Shown here in pieces: positions 1 through 9,500 of a stretch of DNA of 20,676 nucleotides. Below the pieces are notes generated by a model. It was given only the letters and a program-made list of their open reading frames with translations. It was not told the origin of the DNA and did not search any database. Within the stretch, counting starts at the first letter, position 1, and every line of letters starts with the position of its first letter. Source of the DNA: Thermohalobaculum sp964576075 (lineage in GTDB: Bacteria; Pseudomonadota; Alphaproteobacteria; Rhodobacterales; Rhodobacteraceae); assembly GCA_964576075.1 (NCBI GenBank), contig CAZNTX010000070.1:1-20676 (forward strand). Reading direction: 5' to 3'. The position numbers and the translations under genes are program-made.

Positions 1-1344
1 GGCTCCGGGCTGGTCGGCTGCTGCTACGTGCTGGACGAACCCACCATCGGCCTGCACCAGCGCGACAACGATCGGCTGATCACCACGCTGCGCCAACTGA
101 CCGACATCGGCAACACCGTCATCGTCGTCGAGCACGATGAGGACACGATCCGCGCCGCCGACCACATCATCGACATCGGCCCGGGGCCCGGACGCCACGG
201 CGGCAAGCTCGTCGCACAGGGCGATCTGAACCACATCCTCGCCAACGGCGACTCGATCACCGCCAAGTACCTCACCGGCGAGTACCGCATCGACATCCCC
301 GACCGCCGGCGCGAGGTTGACCTGGACAACGCCCTGGTCGTGAAGCGCGCCCGGCAGAACAACCTCAAGCGGATCGACGTGAAGTTCCCGCTGTTCGGCA
401 TGCTGTGCGTGACGGGGGTGAGCGGCTCGGGCAAGAGCACGCTGGTCAACCAGATCCTGCTGCGCGGCATGAAGCGCCACCTCACCGGCGGCCGCGACAA
501 GCCCGGCGCGCACGATCGGATCAACGGCCTGGGCAACGTCGACCGCGTGATCGAGGTCGATCAGAGCCCGATCGGCCGCACGCCGCGCTCCAACCCCGCG
601 ACCTATACCGGGGCGTTTACCCCGATCCGGGAGTGGTTTGCCGGGCTGCCGGAATCCAAGGCGCGCGGTTATAATCCGGGACGGTTTTCCTTTAACGTGA
701 AGGGCGGGCGCTGCGAGGCCTGCCAGGGCGACGGGGTGATCAAGATCGAGATGCACTTCCTGCCCGACGTCTATGTCGAGTGCGAGACCTGCGGCGGCAA
801 GCGCTACAACCGCGAGACGCTCGAGGTCACCTACAAGGGCAAGTCCATCGCCGAGGTGCTCGACATGACGGTCGAGGACGGCGTGCCCTTCTTCGAGGCG
901 ATCCCGATGATCCGCGAGAAGCTCGAGACGCTCGAGCGGGTGGGCCTCGGCTACATCAAGATCGGCCAGCAGGCGACCACGCTCTCGGGCGGCGAGGCGC
1001 AGCGGGTGAAGCTCTCCAAGGAGCTCTCCAAGAAGGCGACGGGGCGCACCCTCTACATCCTCGACGAGCCGACGACGGGGCTCCATTTCGAGGATGTCCG
1101 CAAGCTCCTCGAGGTGCTGCAGGAGCTCGTCGAGGCCGGCAACACCGTGGTGGTGATCGAGCACAATCTCGACGTGATCAAATGCGCCGACTGGCTGGTC
1201 GATCTGGGCCCGGAGGGCGGCGACGGCGGCGGCCGGCTCGTGGCCGAGGGCACGCCCGAGGCCGTCGCCGAGGTCGAGGAGAGCCACACCGGCCGCTATC
1301 TTCGCCCCATGCTAGTCAAGGCGGGCCGCATGGCGGCCGAGTAG
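1..1344 (+). CDS. uvrA: UvrABC excinuclease subunit A, C-terminal half (5' end outside window)
   Basis: UvrA is the DNA-damage-sensing ABC ATPase of nucleotide excision repair; it loads UvrB on lesions in the cytoplasm. The reading frame is open from base 1, so the start lies outside; 447 codons remain of a family usually near 950 residues. Visible in the fragment (fragment numbering): Walker B and D-loop of the first ATPase (YVLDEPTIGLHQRDN, from about 9), Walker A of the second ATPase (GVSGSGKST, 139-147), the zinc-binding pairs CEAC (238-241) and CETC (261-264), the ABC signature LSGGEAQR (328-335) and Walker B LYILDEPTTG (351-360). The stop is TAG at 1342-1344. Family assignment is certain. 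Odd: leucine codon choice flips along the gene (15 CTG to 5 CTC before base 600; 5 CTG to 16 CTC after it), and all four TTT phenylalanine codons lie at 616-693. This is treated as a separate finding. Confidence 0.97.
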   Translation, partial: GSGLVGCCYVLDEPTIGLHQRDNDRLITTLRQLTDIGNTVIVVEHDEDTIRAADHIIDIGPGPGRHGGKLVAQGDLNHILANGDSITAKYLTGEYRIDIPDRRREVDLDNALVVKRARQNNLKRIDVKFPLFGMLCVTGVSGSGKSTLVNQILLRGMKRHLTGGRDKPGAHDRINGLGNVDRVIEVDQSPIGRTPRSNPATYTGAFTPIREWFAGLPESKARGYNPGRFSFNVKGGRCEACQGDGVIKIEMHFLPDVYVECETCGGKRYNRETLEVTYKGKSIAEVLDMTVEDGVPFFEAIPMIREKLETLERVGLGYIKIGQQATTLSGGEAQRVKLSKELSKKATGRTLYILDEPTTGLHFEDVRKLLEVLQELVEAGNTVVVIEHNLDVIKCADWLVDLGPEGGDGGGRLVAEGTPEAVAEVEESHTGRYLRPMLVKAGRMAAE

Positions 1345-1395
1345 CCCCCCGGCCGATCGCCCCGAGGCCGCGGGCCGCCGCGCGGGCGAGCGGAC

Positions 1396-1414
1396 GACCG
1401 GGAAGCCCCCGGTC
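1396..1414 (+). terminator. Weak hairpin downstream of uvrA
   Basis: A perfect 7-bp stem, GACCGGG with CCCGGTC, encloses the 5-nt loop AAGCC, about 50 bases after the uvrA stop. No T-run follows, so it is at best a factor-assisted or partial terminator. In DNA this GC-rich a stem of this length may also arise by chance. Confidence 0.25.
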
Positions 1415-1853
1415 AGCCTCGATAACCGGGTCATCCCTGGCGGGCGCACAGCGAGTCGGGCCAGTCGCCCCCCGCGACGGCGCTCGGCGCCCCCGTTGCC
1501 TCACGCCTCGCCCTCCGAAGCCGTCTCTCGGTGCCAGATCGGGGCGGTGCGGTTGGAGAGATGGTCTCGACTGACGGCACTCCGGTCTCCCCGAGCGGTC
1601 GGGCCGTCCGACCCGCCGGCGCATCGGTGCCTCGGACCCGGAGGGCCGGCGCCCTGCGCGGGACCGCAGGCGGTTCCCTTGCAGGCCGGACGGGTGTGCG
1701 TCGACCGGGGCAGGCGAGGCGCCTGGCGGGAGGATCCGACGAGGACTCGGCCGTCGGCGCAAGGGTCCGGGCGGCCGGGCCACCGATCTCGCTCGCCCTC
1801 GTCGAGAGGGGGCGGGCCGGACGATGCGGTGATATCGCGGGCCGGAGGGCAGA

Positions 1854-1925
1854 GGGCGCGGGCGACGGCGCCGCTTCCGTCGCCCGCGCCCGAGATGCCC
1901 CCCGCCGGGCGGACCGGCGGGGGGC
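1854..1925 (-). terminator. Two tandem GC-rich hairpins after the collagen-like gene
   Basis: Two perfect inverted repeats lie side by side just past the collagen-like stop. The first met by minus-strand transcription is a 12-bp stem (arms 1897-1908 and 1914-1925, 5-nt loop). The second, 5 bases further on, is a 15-bp stem (arms 1854-1868 and 1877-1891, 8-nt loop). Neither is followed by a T-run in either direction, so they are not classical intrinsic terminators. Their position suggests a 3'-end structure that halts polymerase or protects the mRNA from 3' exonucleases. The stems are seen directly; their role is inferred. Confidence 0.5.
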
Positions 1926-1931
1926 GGAGCG

Positions 1932-3176
1932 TCAGTTCTGGCTGTCGGCGGGCGGCCCCGGCGGGCCCTGGGGTCCCGGCGGACCCTCGGGTCCGGCCGG
2001 ACCCTGCGGTCCAGGCGGGCCTTGCGGGCCCTCGGGCCCCGGCGGACCTGCGGGCCCCGCGGGGCCGGTCTCGCCCTGCGGGCCAGTGGGGCCGGCCGGG
2101 CCCGGCTCGCCCTGCGGGCCTGCGGGGCCGGCCGGACCGGGCTCGCCCTGCGGGCCCTGCGGCCCGGCCTCGCCCTGCGGCCCGGCGTCGCCGGCGGGGC
2201 CCTGCGCGCCGCGCTCGCCCGTCGGACCGGGCTCGCCCTGCGGCCCTTGCGGGCCGGCGGGTCCGGGATCGCCCGTCGGACCGGGCTCGCCCTGGGGGCC
2301 GGGCTCGCCTTGCGGCCCCGGCGGACCTTGCTCGCCCTGCGGACCCGCGGGGCCGGCCGGGCCGGGATCGCCCTTGGGACCCTGCGGTCCGGCGGGACCC
2401 GGCTCGCCCTGCGGGCCGGCTTCGCCGCGGTTGCCCTGCGGTCCCTGCGGGCCCGGCGGGCCTTGCTCGCCCTGCGGTCCCTGCGGACCGGGCACGCCCT
2501 GCTCGCCGGCGGGGCCGGCCGGGCCTGTCTCTCCTTGCGGACCGGTGTCGCCTTTCGGCCCTTGCGGACCGACATCGCCCGTCTGCCCCTGCGGGCCTTC
2601 GGGCCCTTGCGGACCCGTCTCGCCCTGGGGACCGCGCGGCCCCTGGGGACCTGCCGGACCGGCGGCGCCGCGCTCGCCCTGCGGGCCCTCGGGGCCGGTA
2701 TCGCCCTTCGGCCCTTGCGGCCCCTGCGGCCCGGCGGGACCCGGGGCCCCCTCGGGCCCGGCCGGGCCGGTCTCGCCGCGCGGCCCCTGCGGGCCCTCGG
2801 GACCGGGCTCGCCCTGCGGTCCCTGCGGACCTGCCGGCCCCTGCTCGCCCTGCGGGCCCTGGGGCCCCGGCTCGCCCTGCGGCCCCGGCTCGCCTTGCGG
2901 CCCTGGCGGGCCCTGCTCGGGCATCGGGCGGGCGTCGAGCTCTTCGCGCAGATCCGCCACCCGCTCCTCGAGCGCGGCGATCTCGCTCGCCGGCACGCCG
3001 CCGAAGAGGCGCAGCACGCCTTCGCCGGAGATCGCGTTAAGGATGAGGAGGAGGAGGCCGAGCGCTGCGGCGCCGGCGGCGCCGTAGCCGAGTGCCGAAG
3101 TGAGATCGGTGGAGCCGGCGGCTGGCGCGCCGGGAGCGGACCCGGAGCCCGCCTCGGGTTCTTTCTGGTCGGTCAT
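1932..3176 (-). CDS. Membrane-anchored collagen-like protein
   Basis: 414 residues. The chosen start is ATG at 3176 because the only hydrophobic segment then sits near the N-terminus and GGGGA lies just upstream; the frame stays open further upstream but that part has no protein-like character. Order: hydrophilic Pro/Ala/Gly/Glu-rich head (1-27); one transmembrane helix (about 32-49, with LGLLLLILNAI); short linker; a clean heptad coiled coil with a/d residues I66, L69, V73, L76, L80; then 107 uninterrupted Gly-X-Y triplets (89-409); tail ADSQN. Thirty-five triplets are GPQ; GPKGD occurs three times and GER twice. Bacterial collagens form triple helices without hydroxyproline; Lys-Gly-Asp/Glu pairs and Pro in X help stability. 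The coiled coil probably nucleates trimers. It is not a cleaved signal-peptide protein, so the likely topology is N-in with the rod outside the inner membrane. It is divergent from the giant surface-protein gene. Function unknown; structural, adhesive or surface roles are typical of the family. Confidence 0.88.
   Translation of the reverse strand: MTDQKEPEAGSGSAPGAPAAGSTDLTSALGYGAAGAAALGLLLLILNAISGEGVLRLFGGVPASEIAALEERVADLREELDARPMPEQGPPGPQGEPGPQGEPGPQGPQGEQGPAGPQGPQGEPGPEGPQGPRGETGPAGPEGAPGPAGPQGPQGPKGDTGPEGPQGERGAAGPAGPQGPRGPQGETGPQGPEGPQGQTGDVGPQGPKGDTGPQGETGPAGPAGEQGVPGPQGPQGEQGPPGPQGPQGNRGEAGPQGEPGPAGPQGPKGDPGPAGPAGPQGEQGPPGPQGEPGPQGEPGPTGDPGPAGPQGPQGEPGPTGERGAQGPAGDAGPQGEAGPQGPQGEPGPAGPAGPQGEPGPAGPTGPQGETGPAGPAGPPGPEGPQGPPGPQGPAGPEGPPGPQGPPGPPADSQN
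1950..2912 (-). repeat. Gly-X-Y collagen repeat tract (107 triplets)
   Basis: Every third codon is glycine for 963 bases without interruption. At DNA level this gives a degenerate 9-base periodicity built from Gly-Pro-Gln and Gly-Glu-Pro units. Such tracts often change length by slippage or recombination between strains. The repeat units vary in sequence, so this is not a simple perfect microsatellite and not CRISPR-like. Confidence 0.9.
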
Positions 3177-3537
3177 GATCCCCCGCTGGTCGGTTTTTTC
3201 CACGGATCGCCTAGCAGAAACCGCCCCGCGATGCGACGGAAATTGGTTCGCCCCGTCCCGTCTCGAAGCGGGTGGAGAATCACTCGAGAAGCGTGTAAGT
3301 TGACGCAAGGGGTGGTTGACTGCTGCGGCGGGCGCGTTGCGAAACGCTCGCAGGGGAAAGCTGACACGGCTTCGACCGCTGGGCCGCGCGCATCGGGTCT
3401 CCGATGGGCGAAGCCTGCGCTGAGGGGCAAGGGGGCAATTTCGTCCCATACCGTGCCAACTTTCGCCACATTGGAGTGGTCTAACGCTAGCTGAGGTATC
3501 GGCTTCCGGCCGTATGGGTGATCTAGGGAGAAGCGAC
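3177..3537. promoter_or_regulatory. Divergent intergenic region between the collagen-like and giant surface-protein genes
   Basis: This 361-base gap is visibly less GC-rich than its flanks and separates two genes transcribed away from each other, so it should carry both promoters. I see no convincing -35/-10 pair on either strand; isolated TTGACG (3300-3305) and TTGACT (3316-3321) lack a fitting -10. Small perfect hairpins are present: CATCGG-GTCT-CCGATG at 3391-3406 and GCGTT-GCGA-AACGC at 3334-3347, possible operators or leader structures. The assignment as a promoter region rests on gene orientation, not on motifs. Confidence 0.5.
3525..3530 (+). promoter_or_regulatory. Ribosome binding site deciding the start of the giant gene
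   Basis: AGGGAG lies 7 bases before ATG at 3538. An in-frame ATG at 3514 would place this site inside the coding region and has no comparable purine-rich sequence upstream, so 3538 is preferred. Confidence 0.8.
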
Positions 3538-6500
3538 ATGACCGTGACGACGCGTACGATCGGCGCGACCACGTTCGGGGGCGACGCCGGAACTTACGAC
3601 CTGAATTTGGCCTTCTACGACCCGAATCTCGGGGCGGGCGAAGTCACGGTCTATGTGGACGGGGTCGCTGCGGGGTCCGTGCTGCTCGGCGACGAGCAGG
3701 CGACGGCTGGCGTCACGCGGTCGCTCAGCATGCCGCAGATCGCGGTGCCCGACGCCGCCTTCATCGAAATCGTCGTGACCGGCGAGGCGGCGCCCTACAC
3801 CGCGGCCGAGACGCTGACCTTCTCTCTGGTCGACACGGAGGCCGACTGGGGCGACGCCGCCGAGAACGTCGTCCTGCTCGAGGAGACCTTCGACGACGTC
3901 AGTTCCGAGAACGTCGTCAGCAGCGACTTCGAGACGGCGGACGGCCAGACCCATACCGACGGCAACGACGACGGCGCGCTGGTGCTGCGCGAGGTCGATC
4001 TGACCGGCTACGAGAACCCGATCCTCACCCTCGACGTGAACACCCTGCTGCGCCACGGGGACGCCTTCGACACCTCCGGCCAGTATGCCGACTATTTCCA
4101 GATCGAAGTCGTCGACAGCTCCGGCAGCACCTACATTCTCGATACCTTCACCGGCTCCGGCAGCGTCCTGACCGGTGACCGCACCGGCCAGACGATCGAT
4201 CTCTCCGAGGACGGCGGGCTGCTCTACGACCTGAACGAGACGCTGCCGGCGGGCGCGACCTCGGTGCAGGTGGTGATGCGCTCCGACATCTCGTCGAACA
4301 ACGAGATCATCAATATCGACAATGTCCGCCTCGTCGCGGACACCCTCGGCTCCTCCACCATCGCCGAGACGATCACGTTCTCCGAGCGCGTCACGCTGCA
4401 GTCGGAGGACTTCGACAACGGCTCGGGCGTGCTCACCGACAGCTCGCACAAGATCCGCCGGGACGGGCTGTTGGTGAACGGCAAGAACGAGAAGTCCTCC
4501 ACCTTCGCGCAGATCGACTCGGACGGGATCGTCGATGTCGACATCTCGATGACCGCGCGCGTGCAGCAGGGTGGCTTCGAGGCCTGGGGCACCCGCAGCG
4601 GCGACGTGATTCGGGTCGAGCTCGTCGACGGCGCCGGGCGCTGGGTCGCGACGCTCGAGGAGTTCTCCGGGACTGGCAACACGCTCTACGGCTCCGCCGG
4701 CAACGTGATCGGGGTGCGCGAGAACACGCTGACCTACAACGTGCCGGACGTGCTCGGCGCCTTCTCGCTGCGGATCAGCTCGGACATCTCCGCGGGTAGT
4801 GAGAAGGTGCTGTTCGACAATTTCAGCGTCAGCGGCCTCGCCCCGGCCGAGCTGGAGGAGGCGCCGGCCGATCTCGGCGCGACCTCCGATCCTGCGGTCG
4901 ACACCTCCGGCGCGAGCGCGGCTGTGGAGGTCGACGACGCCTTCGAGGTTCTCGAGAGCGAGGGCGCGGGCGATGTGGACGGCAACGTCCTCGACAACGA
5001 CCAGGGCCTCGTCGGCGGCGAGATCGTCGGCCTCGTGAACGGCGAGGCGGCCGGTGTCGGCACCGCCGTCGCGGGGTCCAACGGCGGCCTCTTCACCGTC
5101 AACGCCGACGGCTCGCTCGACTTCGACGCGAATGGCGAGTTCGACGGGCTCGACGAGGGTCAGACGGCGACCACCTCCGTCACCTACGCCATCGCCGGCG
5201 CCGGCGGGAACACGGCGGTCTACACCTTCACCGGCCCGAGCGGCTTCGATGCGCGGGTCATCGTCAGCGAGCTGAACGGCGATCTCGTCTTCCAGGTCGA
5301 GGTGCTGACGGATGGCGGCGACATCGGCGATCTGCGCGGCCTGTTCTTCGACATCGCCAACGACGGTCTGCTCTCCGGCCTGAGCATCTCCGGCCCGGAC
5401 GTGACCGACAGCCGGATCGACGCGAATTCGGTGAAGGACCTCGGCAACGGCAACAACGTCAAGGGCGAGGTCGCGAGCGCCGCGGGCGGCGGCTTCGACG
5501 TGGGTGTCGAGCTCGGCTCCCAGGGCATGTCGGGCGACGACATCCGCAGCACGACCTTCACCCTCAGCCATCCCGACGGGCTGACCGTCGACCAGGTCCA
5601 GGGCGGCGACATGGCGCTCCGCGCCACGTCGGTCGGCGAGGAGGGCGGCGGCCGCGGCGGCTCGCTCAAGCTCCTCGGCGAGGAGCAGACGGATCAGAGC
5701 TTCGCCACCGTGACCGTGACCGTCACCGGCGAGGGCGACGTGGTGATCGGCGAGGATCCCGAGCTCACCCTCGCCCCCGAGACCTACGGCATCTTCGAGA
5801 GCGAAGACGTGACGGGCGCCAATGTCGTCGAGGGCGACGCCCTCGCGCGCACCATCGAGGGCACCGAGGACGGCGATCTCCCCTTCACCGGCGGCCAGGC
5901 GGACACCTCGTCGGAGGGCACCCCGGTCGTCACCGGCTTCTCCGCCTCGACGGCGCCCGACAGCGACGGCTTCGTCGCGACGCTCCAGGCCGCGCCCGAG
6001 GTCGGCGTGCCCGTGGACGTCGTGGTCTCCAACGGGACCGACAGCTACACCGGCACGCTGACGCTGAACGCCGACGGCAGCTTCTCCTTCGTCACCACCG
6101 ATTTCGAGGGGCTGGCCCAGGGCGAGACCGTCTCTTTCACCATCGATTACACGGCGGAGGTCGGGACCGGCGCCGGGCAGGCGCAGCAGATCACCTTCGA
6201 CGATCTGCTGAACGGCCCGGCCTGGGACGGCGGCGGCACGCTGGTTTCCGACCAGTATCCCGGCGTGACCATCACCTCGACCCGCGGCTCGGACACCACC
6301 AACCGCGCGATGGTGTTCAACTCCGACCCCGGCAGCACCACCGGCGGCGACGGCGATCTCAACGTCGACCAGGGCGGCGTCCTCATCGTGTCGGAGGATC
6401 TGAACGGCTCCGACCCAGACGACAACGCCTGGGGCGGCACCTTCGTCTTCGAGTTCGACGGCCCGCGGACCCTCACCACCCTCGACTTCATCGACACCGA

Positions 6501-9500
6501 GGAGCCGAAGCCCACGGTTACACTCGAGAAGGCCGACGGCACCACCGTGACCTTCGACGGCCCGGTCACCGGCGACAGCCAGGCCGAGCGCGGCTTCGAC
6601 CTCGCCGCGGCGGCCCAGGCCGCGGGCGGCGACGCGACGGACGTGGTCAAGATGACCGTCACCGTCGCGGGCTCCGGCGCGCTCGACAACCTCAACTTCG
6701 TCGAGCCCGGTCCCGCCGTCACCGACCAGTCGACGATCACCGTCACCGTGGTCGGCGAGGACGGGCCCGGCCAGGACGACGCCACCCTCACCCTCGCCCC
6801 CGAAACCTACGGCCTCCGCGAGAGCGAGGATCTCGCGGGCGCCAATGTCGTCGCCGGCGACACCCTCGCGCGCACCATCGAGGGCACCGAGGACGGCGAT
6901 CTCGACTTCACCGGCGGCCAGGCGGACACCTCGTCGGAGGGCACCCCGGTCGTCACGGGCTTCTCCGCCTCGACGGCGCCCGACAGCGACGGCTTCGTCG
7001 CGACGCTCCAGGCCGCGCCCGAGGTCGGCGTGCCCGTGGACGTCGTGGTCTCCAACGGGACCGACAGCTACACCGGCACGCTGACGCTGAACGCCGACGG
7101 CAGCTTCTCCTTCGTCACCACCGATTTCGAGGGGCTGGCCCAGGGCGAGACCGTCTCTTTCACCATCGATTACACGGCGGAGGTCGGGACCGGCGCCGGG
7201 CAGGCGCAGCAGATCACCTTCGACGATCTGCTGAACGGCCCGGCCTGGGACGGCGGCGGCACGCTGGTTTCCGACCAGTATCCCGGCGTGACCATCACCT
7301 CGACCCGCGGCTCGGACACCACCAACCGCGCGATGGTGTTCAACTCCGACCCCGGCAGCACCACCGGCGGCGACGGCGATCTCAACGTCGACCAGGGCGG
7401 CGTCCTGATCGTGTCGGAGGATCTGAACGGCTCCGACCCGGACGACAACGCCTGGGGCGGCACCTTCACCTTCGACTTCGACGCGCCGAAGACGCTCGGG
7501 ACGATCGACTTCATCGACACCGAGGAGCCGACGCCGACCGTCACCCTCGTGAAGTCCGACGGCACGACCGTGACTTTCAACGGCCCGGTGACCGCCGACG
7601 GCACCGTCTCCCCCGGCTTCGACCTCGCCGCGGCGGCCGAGGCCGCGGGCGGCGACGCGACGGATGTGGTGCAGATGGTCATCACCCTCGCGGGCTCCGG
7701 CGCCATCGACAATCTGAGCTTCTCCGACGGCGGGACGCCGCTGACGGCCGAGTCGAGCATCACCGTCACGGTGGTCGGCGAGGCCGAGCCCGGCGGCACC
7801 ATCACCGGCCAGGCCTTCAACGACACCGACCGCGACGGCCAGTTCGAGGACACGGACAACGAGACCACCCGCCCCGGCGTCACCGTCGAGCTCGTCGACG
7901 GCACCGGCACCGTGGTCGCCACCACCACCACCGACCCGGATGGCCAGTATAGCTTCACCGACGTGCCGGAGGGCGACTACACCGTCCGCTTCGGCCCTGA
8001 GGACGGCCTCGAGTTCACCGAGGCGAATGTCGGCGACGACGCGACCGACAGCGACGCCGATCCGGACACCGGCGAGGTCGCCGTCACCGTCACTGGCGGG
8101 CAGACCACCGACAATGTCGATGCCGGCTATATCACGCCGACCGGCACCATCGCGGGCAAGGCGTTCGAGGACCCCGGCGGCGACGGCTTCCAGGACGGCA
8201 CCGATCCCGGCCGCGAGGGCGTGACCGTCACCGTCACGAACACGACCACCGGCGAGACGACCACCACCACCACCGGCCCCGACGGCTCCTACGAGGTCAC
8301 CGACCTCGAGCCCGGCGAGTACGAGGTGACCTTCTCCAAGCCGGACGACCAGCCGGACTTCACCAACGACCCGAACAGCGACGACACGCCGGACGACACC
8401 ATCACCGCGAGCGACGTGGACCCGGACGGCAAGACCACCGTCACCGTCACCGGCGGGGAGACCACCGAGGTCGATGCCGGCTTCACCTCCTCCTCCGTGG
8501 GCGACCGGGTGTGGCTCGATCTCGACGAGGACGGCATCCAGGACGCGGGCGAGGCGGGCCTCGAGGGCGTCACCGTCAATCTCTACACCGCCGACGACGT
8601 GCCGGGCCTCGACGCGCCGGCCGCCACCACCGTCACCGGCGCCGACGGTTTCTACGAGTTCGACGGCCTCGCCGCGGGCGACTACGTGATCCAAGTGCTG
8701 AGCGACGACTACGCCGTCACCGCACAGGACCAGGGCCCGGACGACGCGATCGACAGCGACATCGACGCCTCCGGGGTGAGCGGCGTCTTCAGCCTCGCCG
8801 TCGGGCAGGCGCGGACCGACATCGACGCCGGCCTCCGCGGCATCGACATCTCGGGCCAGGCCTTCGAGGACTTCTTCGGCACCACCGGCCTCTTCGACAC
8901 CGGCGCGGGCGACACGCCCCTCGGGGGCGTGACCGTCGAGGCGATCACCACCGACGAGTTCGGCAACGAGATCGTGGCGGGCTCCGCGCTCACCGATGGC
9001 TCCGGGCAATACGAGATCACCGGCCTCGCCGCCGGCGACTACACCGTCCGCTTCTCGGTGGACGGCGTGGGCGACAGCGTCGAGTTCACCGCGCAGGACG
9101 TCGACAACCCGGCCCAGGAGGCGAACGACAGCGATGTCGACGCCACCGGCGAGGTCGTCCTCGGCCCGATCGAGAAGGGCGCGGACAAGGGCAATGTCGA
9201 TGCCGGCGTGACCAGCGGCATCATCGGCGACCGGGTGTGGGTCGACACCGACGGCGACGGCATCCAGGACACCGGCGAGCTCGGTTTGGCCGGCGTCACC
9301 GTCAACCTTCTCGACCCCGACACGGGCCTGGCCCTCGAGACCCAGGTGACCGACGAGAACGGCATCTACCGCTTCGAGGGCCTGCTCTCCGGCAGCTACC
9401 TGGTCGAGGTCGTGAACCCCGACGACGCGCTCTACGACTTCTCGCCGGAGGACCAGGGCACCGACGACGGCATCGACAGCGATGTCGACGCCACCGGCCT

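Larger units (their letters stand above)
1345..1931. other. Intergenic region between uvrA and the collagen-like gene; no gene seen
   Basis: These 587 bases lie between two convergent genes. Open frames exist on both strands, but they are products of the high GC content: they run on without start-site support into the antisense of the collagen-like gene, and their translations are Arg/Pro/Ala-rich without any recognisable domain. I see no tRNA or other RNA gene. What the stretch does hold is a 7-bp hairpin soon after uvrA (1396-1414) and two strong hairpins at its right end (1854-1925), listed separately. Confidence 0.6.

Noticed and set aside
1555..1601. GGAGAGATGG (1555-1564) and CCGAGCGGTCG (1591-1601), both reminiscent of the 5' part of a tRNA-Ser
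   Set aside because: The two pieces are separated by 26 unrelated bases, and there is no anticodon stem, T-loop or matching acceptor 3' end downstream.
1950..2912. Regular repeats that could suggest a CRISPR array or a minisatellite
   Set aside because: The period is three codons with no spacers, and the units vary in sequence; it is coding Gly-X-Y repeat.
1496..3087. Plus-strand open frames opposite the collagen-like gene, one reading as a Gly-Pro-Cys-rich pseudo-collagen
   Set aside because: The pattern is the complement of Gly-Pro-Gln codons. It lacks strict glycine periodicity, has no anchor or signal and no ribosome binding site; the minus strand has all of these except a signal peptide.
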